The notes below the pieces were generated by a model. It searched no databases and was not told the DNA's origin. It saw only the letters and a program-made list of their open reading frames with translations. Positions 1 through 7,877 of a DNA stretch of 11,093 bases are shown piece by piece. Location of the stretch: NCBI GenBank assembly GCA_003663055.1, contig QMZF01000011.1:1-11093 (forward strand), read 5' to 3'. The position numbers and the translations under genes are program-made. Numbering within the stretch: position 1 is the stretch's first letter; every line of letters begins with the position of its first letter. Origin of the DNA: Archaeoglobales archaeon. Lineage in GTDB: Archaea > Halobacteriota > Archaeoglobi > Archaeoglobales > Archaeoglobaceae.

Positions 1-5
1 CATTT

Positions 6-274
6 TCAAATGCTCTTAAGCTCAGAGCTGATGAATTCTGGTAGAATTTCATGCACAATGTTAATATTACTAACAAGCCTTCCAAATTCTTTAGATTGAC
101 TTCTATTCATAATTCTTACTGTATGTTCAAAAAGAAGTCTTTGTAGGCTTTAATTACCGGTGTTATTTTATATCTTGCCAAAGCTTTTTTTGTTTCCCTT
201 GTTTCAAGCTTATCTATGATTTTTGATAATAGCTCCCATCTCTCGTCTTTCACTGGAATAACTATCAATCTCAC
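6..274 (-). pseudogene. Possible frameshifted small gene of unknown function
   Basis: Two short minus-strand reading frames together look like one broken gene. The first starts at a GTG at 274-272 and runs 52 codons to a TAA at 118-116, with a charged, helix-like composition (begins VRLIVIPVKDERWELL). The second frame is open from about 149, continues with residues such as RLLFEHTVRIMNRSQSKEF, and ends at a TGA at 8-6. It contains an ATG at 110 that would give a 34-residue protein. The two frames overlap around a TTTTT run on the minus strand near 128-136, a likely slip site. If joined, they would give about 90 residues. I do not recognise the family. Neither start has a separate Shine-Dalgarno site. 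An ATG at 3-1 may begin another minus-strand frame outside the window. They could instead be two tiny genes or chance frames. Confidence 0.28.
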
Positions 275-395
275 CTTAATCGATAAAAGTAAAAATCTTT
301 GAGATTTATGAATTTTAAGGTTTATCTGCTTTATTTCTGATTTGAGACGATATGGTTTTGAATTAGCTGCTTATTTGAGATGTGGAGTCGTTTGA

Positions 396-548
396 ATGGA
401 GATTAAATGGTGGGTTGTGGAACACAATAAAACTACAGATGTCTTACTATATCTTCCGTTAAAACAATCTACCCTCGTTACGGATGATAAAGAACTTTAC
501 ACAATTGCAGAACATGTAAGATTTGTAATTAATGAGCCAAGTGTATAG
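396..548 (+). CDS. Small 50-residue ORF, possible remnant of a PIN-domain toxin
   Basis: This ATG-initiated frame encodes 50 residues and ends with TAG at 546-548. A GGAG at 384-387 lies eight bases before the ATG and could act as its ribosome binding site. The C-terminal half contains STLVTDDKELYTIAEH, which resembles the end of PIN-domain ribonucleases (VapC-type), where a hydrophobic strand leads into a T-[DN]-D-K/R motif. The N-terminal acidic residues of a full PIN domain are missing. The same frame is open upstream from about 312 and is broken only by a TGA at 393-395, directly before this ATG. A longer decayed gene is therefore possible. The PIN assignment is an inference from one short motif. 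A T-run at 552-557 follows the stop. Confidence 0.3.
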   Translation: MEIKWWVVEHNKTTDVLLYLPLKQSTLVTDDKELYTIAEHVRFVINEPSV

Positions 549-575
549 ATGTTTTTTATAAAGACAAACATAAAA
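549..575. terminator. T-rich spacer, possible terminator on both strands
   Basis: Archaeal RNA polymerase can stop at U-rich tracts without a hairpin. The plus strand has six T's at 552-557 just after the stop of the small plus ORF. The minus strand downstream of the VWA gene reads as T-rich clusters (TTTTATGTTTGTC) across 575-563. The two genes converge on this spacer. The evidence is composition only. Confidence 0.3.
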
Positions 576-1871
576 CTATTTTTCAACAAGCTTCAAAACC
601 CTCTCGCCACCTTTTTCTGTAAGCTCAGCATGCATGTAGTGGTCGCTTATACCCTTCAGCGTATCGTTGTTGCCTTGGATCATAACCGAAACCAGACTTG
701 TTTTTGCCTTCTTTAACTCCCTTGACAAATCTTCGACAACGTCCTCTCCGTCCGTAATTATAACTATAGTATTTGTGTATTCTGCAAAACGCCTCTCAAC
801 GAGGTCGTCAATAGCCGTTGAAATTGCGTTCGTTATGTCAGTTCCTCCATTCGACTGGACTTTCAGAATGGCATCGACTATTTCCCTCGGTTCAGATATC
901 GGCTTATCGGGATGGACTTTTGTATCGAAGAAGCGTAAGAAGTACTTCCTTCTCTTCGTTTTCGATAGTCTGTAGATTGCCATCGCTACACTTCTAGCCC
1001 ACACAGTCTTTTCTCCAACCATGGAACCGCTCTTATCAATTAGAATGTAGTATGCTCCCTCACTAACCTTCAGCTTCTCCTTCGCAAGAAAGCCTTCGGA
1101 AGTAACCTTCCTTAGAAAGAGCTCTTCGGGCAGAGCTAGTTCTCTTGGTAGAGCCCTCTCAACCTGCTTTGTCATCATGTAGCCTGAAAGCTCATCGCCC
1201 GTTTTTCCCTTCATCTTTGATATCCTCGTCGCCTTCGGCACGAAATCCATCATTCGTTTAGACATGTCTACTATTTTCCTCAAATCTTCAACGAACATCA
1301 TTTGCTTGGCAAGGTTCAAAATTTTCTGGAAAGTTCCGGCCTCCCTCCCAGCGCTTTTTCCACCCATTAACTCTCTTATTTCCTCAGCATTCTTTGTTAC
1401 GTTTTCCGCTTCTTCTACTGCCCCCTCTAAAAGTGCGGAAATGCCCTTCAAAAACTGGCCTATAGCACCTCCTTTGCTTGAAACCTTTGAAATGCTATCG
1501 CTGCTCTCAATCCTTCCCCTTATCTTTCCGACGATGTACTTCGTTAGGGCTATGCTGTAAACGAGGCTTAGTTCGTCGTCGAGAGTTGTAATTGTCTTGA
1601 GCATCTGGTAGCGCTCGCTGTCTATGTAATCCTTACAGAACTGCCTCGCCTCCTCAAGTATTTCGTCCTCGTTTTTGCCTCGCAGGAAAGGATAGAGGGA
1701 ATAATGGAGGAAGTACGAGTCTGCTGCTATCACTCGGATGTGGGGGGATGAGTTGTATATCTCCTGAAGGTCTGGAGGGAGGAAAGAGGCTATCCTGTCT
1801 GAAATAAGGTTGTAAATGAAATCCCTCGTTGTCACGTTCACTAGGTTGTTGTTCAGCGTATTCGCTCTCAT
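576..1871 (-). CDS. VWA-domain protein, ViaA/CoxE-like partner of the MoxR ATPase
   Basis: A 431-residue cytosolic protein with a helical N-terminal part (about 1-265) and a C-terminal VWA domain (about 272-430). The metal-ion-dependent adhesion site is complete: DKSGS at 279-283, the Thr of GGTD at 344 and the Asp of ITDGED at 374. A helical region followed by a C-terminal VWA domain is the layout of ViaA, which in bacteria works with the MoxR-class ATPase RavA. The gene directly upstream here is such an ATPase. The pair probably remodels or helps assemble a client complex; the client cannot be read from this protein. No signal peptide or membrane helix is visible. The start at 1871 has no Shine-Dalgarno site. 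GTG codons 11 and 13 are alternative starts, but the upstream AT-rich spacer suits a leaderless transcript from 1871. The start is therefore less certain than the family. Confidence 0.85.
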   Translation of the reverse strand: MRANTLNNNLVNVTTRDFIYNLISDRIASFLPPDLQEIYNSSPHIRVIAADSYFLHYSLYPFLRGKNEDEILEEARQFCKDYIDSERYQMLKTITTLDDELSLVYSIALTKYIVGKIRGRIESSDSISKVSSKGGAIGQFLKGISALLEGAVEEAENVTKNAEEIRELMGGKSAGREAGTFQKILNLAKQMMFVEDLRKIVDMSKRMMDFVPKATRISKMKGKTGDELSGYMMTKQVERALPRELALPEELFLRKVTSEGFLAKEKLKVSEGAYYILIDKSGSMVGEKTVWARSVAMAIYRLSKTKRRKYFLRFFDTKVHPDKPISEPREIVDAILKVQSNGGTDITNAISTAIDDLVERRFAEYTNTIVIITDGEDVVEDLSRELKKAKTSLVSVMIQGNNDTLKGISDHYMHAELTEKGGERVLKLVEK

Positions 1872-1900
1872 TTTTTAATCTTATATATAATATTAATTTT
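1872..1900 (-). promoter_or_regulatory. AT-rich spacer, possible promoter of the VWA gene
   Basis: The 29 bases between the ATPase stop and the VWA start are A/T except for one position. On the minus strand the stretch AAAATTAATA at 1900-1891 is centred about 24 bases before the ATG, the usual TATA distance for a leaderless archaeal transcript, and a purine-rich segment precedes it. A second TATA-like stretch (TATATATAA) sits closer, at about 1889-1881. Without a Shine-Dalgarno site here, a separate leaderless transcript is plausible. Such AT-rich DNA could equally be a plain operon spacer. Confidence 0.3.
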
Positions 1901-3037
1901 TCACATCCCGAATATCTCAGCTTTCTTCTTTTCTAGGATGTCCTTTGCCTTGTAAACCGCACTTTTAAGCTGCCTAACATAGGGCATTAGCCTCGGATTT
2001 TCGGGAATCTCGTTGACCATTGCTGAAGCTTTTGAGTAAATCGAGGAGAGCATCCTTAATTCGTCTAACCCGCCGGATGAACTGAGCTTTATCGCGTTCT
2101 GCAGTTCAGATGTTACGGTTTGAAGTCTCTGTATGTGCTTGTAGAAGCTGCTTAAGCCGAGCTCGAATATTACCTGCTCAACCTTTCTAACGTCATCCTC
2201 ATCATGCACGGCTGCAAACTTTAACGCTTCTGCAAGGCTGTCGGTTGTAACAACATCTTCGTTGTAAATTACCGAAATTGCACTGGCTATTTTGAGAAGT
2301 TTTATCTTCCTTCTATCGGAAATTCTGACGCCGCGCTGCTTCAAAGCTGCCAGAGCGTCGAGGTAAATTCGCAATAGGTTACTTTCCGTCATTGAACGGA
2401 ATCTTTCCATTACCATTCGCTGTAGGGTTTTGACGTCCTCTGTTGTAAGAATTGGCTGCATAACAATCTCTTCAAGTTCTATTCCCCTCGCAACCAATTC
2501 GTTCCATGCGTCTTCAGAAACGCTCTTAACAAAACATCTAACCGTTAGCCTATCGTAAAACGCTGCATCCTCCACATCTGTGCTTATTTCGTTGCTTGCG
2601 GTATAAAGCGTTAGCATTGGCAAAGTCGTGTAATCGCCGTTATTTCTAAACCTTCTATTAAGGATTATGTCGAGCAGGATGTTTCTTATTGCCGATGAAG
2701 CTCTGAAGATCTCGTCGAGGAATACTATTTCAGCCTCCGGTAACCTGCCCTCTGTTCTCCTCACATATCTTCCCTCTCTCAAAGCGTTTATGTCAAGAGG
2801 CCCCAAAATTTCATCTGGCTCGGTAAAGCGGGTGAGGAGGTAGTAGAAATATCTTGCGTCTATTAGCTGTGCCATCTTCTCTATTAGTGCCGTTTTGGCA
2901 GTTCCAACTTCTCCAACGAGTATTACGGGTTCGCCGGCAAGCAATCCGCTTAATACAGCGGTAATTTCTGCTTCTCTCTGCACGAAGCAGTCCGCAAGTC
3001 TTAGCTTGAGTTCGGACAGTTTCTCTATGCACTCCAT
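1901..3037 (-). CDS. MoxR-family AAA+ ATPase, RavA-like
   Basis: A 378-residue AAA+ ATPase. Walker A is GEVGTAKT at about 42-49 (Lys48), Walker B is IVFLDE at 104-109, and a sensor-1 Asn (TASNE) lies at 149. A conserved YDR near 161-163 is a likely arginine-finger region. Between the Walker motifs the sequence FTEPDEILGPLDI, then LPEAEIVFLDEIF, is the signature that sets the RavA branch apart from other MoxR proteins. Residues after about 200 form the helical lid and a C-terminal helical tail. E. coli RavA is about 500 residues, so this protein is shorter and probably lacks the inserted domain of RavA. MoxR ATPases typically sit beside VWA proteins and act as chaperones in complex assembly or metal insertion, and the next gene is one. 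The ATG at 3037 has no Shine-Dalgarno site and is probably leaderless. The ATG at 3047 is in another frame. Confidence 0.9.
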   Translation of the reverse strand: MECIEKLSELKLRLADCFVQREAEITAVLSGLLAGEPVILVGEVGTAKTALIEKMAQLIDARYFYYLLTRFTEPDEILGPLDINALREGRYVRRTEGRLPEAEIVFLDEIFRASSAIRNILLDIILNRRFRNNGDYTTLPMLTLYTASNEISTDVEDAAFYDRLTVRCFVKSVSEDAWNELVARGIELEEIVMQPILTTEDVKTLQRMVMERFRSMTESNLLRIYLDALAALKQRGVRISDRRKIKLLKIASAISVIYNEDVVTTDSLAEALKFAAVHDEDDVRKVEQVIFELGLSSFYKHIQRLQTVTSELQNAIKLSSSGGLDELRMLSSIYSKASAMVNEIPENPRLMPYVRQLKSAVYKAKDILEKKKAEIFGM

Positions 3038-3051
3038 CGTTTTGCATATGT

Positions 3052-3076
3052 CGGAAAAGCTTTCTTAATCTTTCGG
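3052..3076. promoter_or_regulatory. Shared divergent TATA-like promoter element
   Basis: The 52-base gap between the ATPase start (3037) and the helicase start (3090) has a TATA-like core, TTTCTTAAT, at about 3061-3069. It is flanked on the left by CGGAAAAG (BRE-like read on plus) and on the right by CTTTCGG (CCGAAAG, BRE-like read on minus). The core lies about 25-27 bases from each start codon. Both genes lack Shine-Dalgarno sites, as expected for leaderless transcripts beginning at the start codon. The core is a weak match to TTTATATA, so this rests mainly on spacing. Confidence 0.4.
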
Positions 3077-3089
3077 TTGTTGTTGAAGT

Positions 3090-4895
3090 GTGAAGGAGAA
3101 GCTAGCTGGAAAGACATCTTTCCCGTACAAGCCGAGGAAAGGGCAAATCGAAGCTTTAAAATTCATAAAGAAGCATGCAAAGGAAAACGTTTGCATAGAT
3201 GCTCCAACGGGATTTGGAAAGACTGCCGTTATACTTTCGGCATTGCTTCCCATTGCCCCAATAGTATGGGCAGTCAGAACAGGCAATGAAGCTGATAGAC
3301 CGATTGAAGAGCTAAAAGAGATAAATAAGAGGCTCAACACCGATTACTTTGGCTTCTCTTTTCGCGGGAAGAAAGACATGTGCTTGCTCGCCAGAGAAAA
3401 GGGTTTGGATGACACGGAAAGTGTTGCCTACCTTTGCAAGAGGAGCAGAGACAACTGCCCGTACTACATTCCCATTGAATCTCTTAGATTTAAGCCTTCA
3501 GAACCTATGCTGTACACAGAAATACTGGAGTTATGCAGAGAAAATGGAATTTGCCCATACTACTTCCAGCGGGAGTTGCTGTTCCACGCTGATGTTGTTT
3601 CCCTCAGCTATAACTACATAGTACATCCTTCGCTTGGCTGGGTAATAAAGAGCGTAATCCCCTTTGAAGACTGCTTCCTAGTTGTTGATGAGGCTCACAA
3701 TCTCAGATACGCGGGCAGCATTTTTTCGGATGAGATAACGTTGAACACTGCAAGAAATGCTTTAAAAGAGGTAGAAAAGCTGGATAAAGAAGTTGCGAAA
3801 GAAGTAGAAGGGATTCTGCTGCTTATGGAGGAACTAAGAAAAGACATGGAGAAGAAGGGAGAAGAAGAGAGAAAGGTGGATATACAGGAGTTCTACAGCG
3901 ATTATCTCAATGTAATGAAAAAGCTCGGAGAGGAGATAAGACGTAGAAAGTTTGAAGATGGTAAGGCTCCCCGCTCAAGCCTATACAGGCTTGCAACCTT
4001 CCTAATTGAATCCATGAACTTTGATGGCATTAAAGGTGTCGTTTTCATAGCAAAGGCCGAAAGCGATAATCTCAGGCTTGAAAGGTGGGATATGCGATGC
4101 GGGGAGATTCTAAAAAAGAGGTGGAGGCAATTTAAAGGCTGCATTTTCTGTTCGGGAACCTTAAAGCCGATAAAAGCATTTGCAGAAATGGTTGGGATTG
4201 AAAGCTATGCAGGAAGACACTTCAGCACCGAGCTTGGAAGGAACGAGTGTTTGATAGTGAGGGGTGTAAGTACAAGGGGCGAGAGTTTGACGGAGAAGCA
4301 GAAAAAGAAGTACGGCATATTAATCGATGAATTCATGAAAATCGAGGCAAACTCAGCGATTTTTTCCGCAAGCTATAGGATTCAGAGAGAACTAATGCCA
4401 TACATAGCTAATGCTGCAAAGGAGACTGGAAAGGAGATTTTTGTCGAAAAACAGGGTATGAGTGGTGATGAAGGCAGAAAGCTGCTCGATGAGTTCAAAA
4501 AGAAAGGAGGAGTACTTGTTGCAACGATGACGGGCAGGTTTGCCGAGGGGGCAGATTTTCCAGGCAAAGAGCTCGAAGCGATGCTTCTAATCGGCATCCC
4601 CTTTGACAGAATGACGCTCAGAACACAGCTCTACATAGACTACTACATGGACGTATTTGGAGAAGAGAAGGGCTGGTACTACGCATACGTGATTCCGGCG
4701 ATGCAGAGAACTTGTCAAGCGATGGGTAGAGCTTTGCGTGGCAAAGAGGATAGGGCACTATTCGTACTCGGAGACGAGAGGTACAGAGAGAGGATATATT
4801 CTCGACTCTTGCCAGAGTACGTAAAGCCGAAAAGCGTCGATTTTGAAGAAGTTGGCGAGGAAATGCAGAAGTCTTGGCATTTGCTGAGAATTTAA
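3090..4895 (+). CDS. XPD/DinG-like superfamily 2 DNA helicase with a 4Fe-4S domain
   Basis: A 601-residue ATP-dependent helicase of the Rad3/XPD group, expected to unwind DNA 5' to 3' in repair. Motif I (Walker A) is APTGFGKT at 38-45, the DEAH box is at 200-203, SGTL lies at 355-358, FAEGADF (motif V region) at 484-490 and QAMGRALR (motif VI) at 543-550. The iron-sulfur domain sits between motif I and DEAH, with likely ligands Cys98, Cys116, Cys123 and Cys155. The 17-residue gap between the first two equals that in human XPD, while the second gap is only six residues; Cys149 is an extra cysteine. The charged helical stretch at about 225-330 fits the arch domain. The length is close to archaeal XPD. 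The start is GTG, because a TGA in frame at 3084-3086 excludes anything earlier. It has no Shine-Dalgarno site. It could be the host's XPD or a paralogue; sequence alone here cannot tell. Confidence 0.92.
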   Translation: MKEKLAGKTSFPYKPRKGQIEALKFIKKHAKENVCIDAPTGFGKTAVILSALLPIAPIVWAVRTGNEADRPIEELKEINKRLNTDYFGFSFRGKKDMCLLAREKGLDDTESVAYLCKRSRDNCPYYIPIESLRFKPSEPMLYTEILELCRENGICPYYFQRELLFHADVVSLSYNYIVHPSLGWVIKSVIPFEDCFLVVDEAHNLRYAGSIFSDEITLNTARNALKEVEKLDKEVAKEVEGILLLMEELRKDMEKKGEEERKVDIQEFYSDYLNVMKKLGEEIRRRKFEDGKAPRSSLYRLATFLIESMNFDGIKGVVFIAKAESDNLRLERWDMRCGEILKKRWRQFKGCIFCSGTLKPIKAFAEMVGIESYAGRHFSTELGRNECLIVRGVSTRGESLTEKQKKKYGILIDEFMKIEANSAIFSASYRIQRELMPYIANAAKETGKEIFVEKQGMSGDEGRKLLDEFKKKGGVLVATMTGRFAEGADFPGKELEAMLLIGIPFDRMTLRTQLYIDYYMDVFGEEKGWYYAYVIPAMQRTCQAMGRALRGKEDRALFVLGDERYRERIYSRLLPEYVKPKSVDFEEVGEEMQKSWHLLRI

Positions 4896-4930
4896 ACCTC
4901 AAACGACGGCGTGGAGAAGCGAATAATTTC

Positions 4931-4945
4931 AAAAAATTTATATAG
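4931..4945 (+). promoter_or_regulatory. TATA/BRE promoter of the formate dehydrogenase operon
   Basis: TTTATATAG at 4937-4945, preceded by an A-run at 4931-4936 that serves as the BRE, is a near-perfect archaeal promoter. Transcription would start near 4965-4970, leaving a leader of about 35 bases that carries the Shine-Dalgarno site. It is the only strong TATA box in the 107-base gap after the helicase gene. I saw no clear operator palindrome around it. Confidence 0.75.
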
Positions 4946-4990
4946 GCTTCAACCAAAAAATCGTGCAAAATTGTTAGAATCATCTGTATA

Positions 4991-4997
4991 GGAGGAG
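4991..4997 (+). promoter_or_regulatory. Strong Shine-Dalgarno site of fdhA
   Basis: GGAGGAG ends five bases before the ATG at 5003. This fixes the start, which also places the twin-arginine signal at the expected distance from the N terminus. Confidence 0.85.
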
Positions 4998-5002
4998 TTC
5001 AA

Positions 5003-7873
5003 ATGGCAACTACTCTACGCTTGTCCAGGCGAGACTTTATGAAGGTAGGTCTCGCCAGTGTTGCTATAGCAGCGGGACTCTCAAAGTATGGAAATTACAG
5101 CGTTTTCAACAAAGTTGAAGCGTCGGAAGTATCGAAAATTAAGGAAGGCAAAGTAAAACTCGTTAAAACGGTATGTACGTTCTGCGCCGTCGGGTGTGGC
5201 ATTCTCGGCAAGGTGAAGAACGGGCACCTCGTAGGCATAGAACCGTGGGTAGATAACCCGATAAACGCCGGAAAGCTCTGCTGTAAGGGAGCAAGCATAA
5301 ACCACACAATAACATCGCCAAAGAGGCTCAGGTATCCACTTATAAAAAGAAACGGAAAGTGGGAACGTATAAGCTGGGATGAGGCTTTAGACATAATAGC
5401 GAGAAAAATGATCGAAATAAGGCGAAAATACGGGCCTGATGCTGTATTCTTTGCAGGTTCGGCCAAGGTCAGCAATGAAGTAGCATACCTCATGAGGAAG
5501 TTCATGGCCTTCTGGGGCAGCAACAACATAGACCACCAGGCAAGGATTTGCCACTCCACAACCGTCGCTGGCTTGGGCAACACGTGGGGATACGGGGCGA
5601 TGACAAACAACTTCAACGACATGAGAAACGCTAAATGTATTATATTCTTTTCAAATCCGGCTGAAGCTCATCCCGTCAGCTTCTACCACATCTATGAGGC
5701 GAAGAGGCGTGGAGCCGTTTTGATATGCTGCGACCCCCGCTTCAGCAGGACTGCTGCTGTTAGCGATTTATATTTACAATTTAGGCCTGGAACAGACATA
5801 GCCCTTGTATGGGGCATATGCTACGAGATAATAAAGAACGGCTGGTACGATGAGGAGTTCATAAGAAACAGGACGTATGGTTTCGAGAGAGCAAAGCAAA
5901 TAATAATGCAGTACCCGCCCGAGCTCGTTGAGGACATTACAGGCGTTCCCGCTGATAAGATTAGAAAAGCTGCATACCTTCTTGCAACAAACAAGCCAGC
6001 AACGCTGCAGTATGCGATGGGTGGGACGCAGCACGAATACGGCTCGCAGAACATAAGAGCTTATGCGATTCTCCAGCTCCTTCTCGGCAATGCAGGAAAG
6101 CCTGGAGGGGGTGTAAACGCCTTCAGAGGCCACGACAACGTTCAGGGAGCAACTGACATGTGCGTTTTAAGCCATTCCCTACCATCTTACTACGGCTTGA
6201 GCGAGAAAGCTTGGCGGCACTGGGCCAAGGTTTGGGGTGTTGACTACGAATGGCTGAAGGGCAGGTTTACAAGCAAGGAAATGATGGAAAAGCCTGGCTT
6301 TACGATGTCGCGCTTTGCATGCGGAGTTCTCGCTGGCAGCGATGCATTTCCGGGCTGCAAAGACCTAACGATCGACCAGCCGAGCAATATAAAGATGATA
6401 TTCATGTGGGGACACTCAACGCCCTCGCTCGGCGATTTACGCTATGTTAAGAAGGCATTCGAAAGCGTAGAACTCCTAGTTTTCGTTGATCCCTTCGTCG
6501 AAAGCGGAGCAGCTCTTGCAGACAGACCGGATGGAATAATTCTTCTGCCAGCAGCAACTGAATGGGAGAGCAGCGGAAGCGTAACGAACAGTGGAAGACA
6601 GGTTCAGTGGAGAAACAAGGTTATAGAGCCCCTTTACGAGTCAAAAGATGATTTGTGGATTTTGCTTAGCCTCGTAAAAGCCCTCGATAAGTACGATGCA
6701 GGATTGTATGCGAAATTCACGAAGAACTTCGGCGGAAAACCGCCGGAGGAGATTACTCCTGAAGAGGTTTTGGATAAGGAGATTTCCGTTGGATGTAGAG
6801 CTATTGGGCTCGTAGGCTGGAAGAGTTGGAGATTGAAGAGGCAGCAAGAGTACGATTATACGTTCAGCAAGGAGGACTGCCAGGCTAAGAGCGGGCCTTG
6901 CAAGGGTGAGTACTGGGGCTTGCCCTGGCCGTGCTGGAATGAGAGACATCCGGGAACGCCAATACTGTACCGCAACGACATCCCCGTCTGGGAGGGAGGC
7001 CACGACTTCAGGGTAAAGTGGGGAACTACAGCTCCCGATGGAGAGTCGCTAGTTGCAGCAAACGGGCATGATCAAATGCCCGGATGGACGACGAACATCG
7101 AAACAGACTACTCCGAATGGCTGGACAAGAACATGGTTCCATCTGGAAGAGGGAGGGCGAGGTTTTACGCCTGGAACATGAAAGATCCTGTTCCGGTGCA
7201 TAGAGAGCCGATATACTCGCCACGTTTAGACCTCGTTGATAAGTATCCCACCTACGAAGACAGCGTTTACTGGCAGCATGGAAAGTATCACTACAGAGTC
7301 CCAATACTCGCAAAAACTTTGCAGATTGCCTGGAAGAGGTACAACCTGTGCCAGTGCTTCCCGTTGATATGGACATCCGGAAGGCAGGTTGAGCATCAGG
7401 GCGGTGGGGCTGCAACCAGGAGTAACCGCATACTTGCAGAGCTCCAGCCGGAGATGTACGTCGAAATCAATCCAGAGGACGCTGAAGCAAGAGGAATAAG
7501 AGATGGGGATATGGTAGTTGTGCTCTCACCCAGAGGGCTTGAATACGGAGCTTCTCCGGCCAAGGTGGTTTGCAGGGCTCGCGTAACAAATGCCGTGCCT
7601 AAAGGCGTTGTATTCATGCCTTTCCACTGGGGTGGCTACTTCGAGGGCAAATCGTATCTTAATCGCTTCCCAGTGATTGCCGACATGGACACAAGGCCGT
7701 TCGTCGCTGGAGATTCGGCAAACATAGCAAACTCGCCTGGCTGGGATCCCGAAACGCAGATGCAGAACACGAAGACCGGCATTTGCGAGGTTGTGAAGCT
7801 CAGCGAATACAAACCGCCAGAAGGGCTTGAGGACTACTTCAAAAACGTTAAGAGGCTCAGGCAGAGGGGGTGA
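5003..7873 (+). CDS. fdhA: Formate dehydrogenase catalytic (alpha) subunit, Tat-exported, cysteine type
   Basis: A 956-residue molybdenum/tungsten bis-MGD oxidoreductase of the DMSO reductase superfamily, most like membrane-bound formate dehydrogenases (FdnG/FdhA). It would oxidise formate to CO2 on the outer face of the membrane. The N terminus carries a twin-arginine signal (SRRDFMKVG at 8-16, then a hydrophobic stretch), with possible cleavage after VEA at 38-40. The first domain binds one [4Fe-4S] cluster through Cys58, Cys61, Cys65 and Cys93, with a nearby Lys95. The active-site motif QARICH at 179-184 gives Cys183 as metal ligand, where E. coli FdnG has selenocysteine, followed by the catalytic His184. 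Arg375 in GGGVNAFRGHDNVQG is the formate-binding arginine. The intact Cys-His-Arg set argues for formate rather than polysulfide, nitrate or arsenate. A cofactor-binding C-terminal domain follows from about 785. The next gene begins four bases later, with its ribosome binding site inside the end of this one. Confidence 0.92.
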   Translation: MATTLRLSRRDFMKVGLASVAIAAGLSKYGNYSVFNKVEASEVSKIKEGKVKLVKTVCTFCAVGCGILGKVKNGHLVGIEPWVDNPINAGKLCCKGASINHTITSPKRLRYPLIKRNGKWERISWDEALDIIARKMIEIRRKYGPDAVFFAGSAKVSNEVAYLMRKFMAFWGSNNIDHQARICHSTTVAGLGNTWGYGAMTNNFNDMRNAKCIIFFSNPAEAHPVSFYHIYEAKRRGAVLICCDPRFSRTAAVSDLYLQFRPGTDIALVWGICYEIIKNGWYDEEFIRNRTYGFERAKQIIMQYPPELVEDITGVPADKIRKAAYLLATNKPATLQYAMGGTQHEYGSQNIRAYAILQLLLGNAGKPGGGVNAFRGHDNVQGATDMCVLSHSLPSYYGLSEKAWRHWAKVWGVDYEWLKGRFTSKEMMEKPGFTMSRFACGVLAGSDAFPGCKDLTIDQPSNIKMIFMWGHSTPSLGDLRYVKKAFESVELLVFVDPFVESGAALADRPDGIILLPAATEWESSGSVTNSGRQVQWRNKVIEPLYESKDDLWILLSLVKALDKYDAGLYAKFTKNFGGKPPEEITPEEVLDKEISVGCRAIGLVGWKSWRLKRQQEYDYTFSKEDCQAKSGPCKGEYWGLPWPCWNERHPGTPILYRNDIPVWEGGHDFRVKWGTTAPDGESLVAANGHDQMPGWTTNIETDYSEWLDKNMVPSGRGRARFYAWNMKDPVPVHREPIYSPRLDLVDKYPTYEDSVYWQHGKYHYRVPILAKTLQIAWKRYNLCQCFPLIWTSGRQVEHQGGGAATRSNRILAELQPEMYVEINPEDAEARGIRDGDMVVVLSPRGLEYGASPAKVVCRARVTNAVPKGVVFMPFHWGGYFEGKSYLNRFPVIADMDTRPFVAGDSANIANSPGWDPETQMQNTKTGICEVVKLSEYKPPEGLEDYFKNVKRLRQRG

Positions 7874-7877
7874 TTAG

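Noticed and set aside
298..381. Three copies of TTTGAGA at 298, 341 and 374
   Set aside because: They are seven bases long, unevenly spaced (43 and 33) and lie in AT-rich DNA with no nearby promoter to regulate. Chance is sufficient.
667..975. A 102-codon plus-strand frame antisense to the VWA domain
   Set aside because: It mirrors the conserved MIDAS-containing region on the other strand and has no ribosome binding site or motif of its own.
4618..4983. A 121-codon minus-strand frame over the end of the helicase gene
   Set aside because: It overlaps conserved helicase motif VI on the other strand and crosses the fdh promoter. It has no ribosome binding site or recognisable domain.
5549..5551. 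Possible selenocysteine at the formate dehydrogenase active site
   Set aside because: The codon at residue 183 is TGC, cysteine. There is no in-frame TGA in the gene, so no selenocysteine insertion is needed.
5095..5622. A 175-codon open frame antisense to fdhA
   Set aside because: It lies fully inside a strongly conserved cofactor-binding region of fdhA and has no ribosome binding site. Its translation shows no recognisable motif. Other long antisense frames in fdhA (for example 5774-6133 and 7026-7415) fail for the same reasons.
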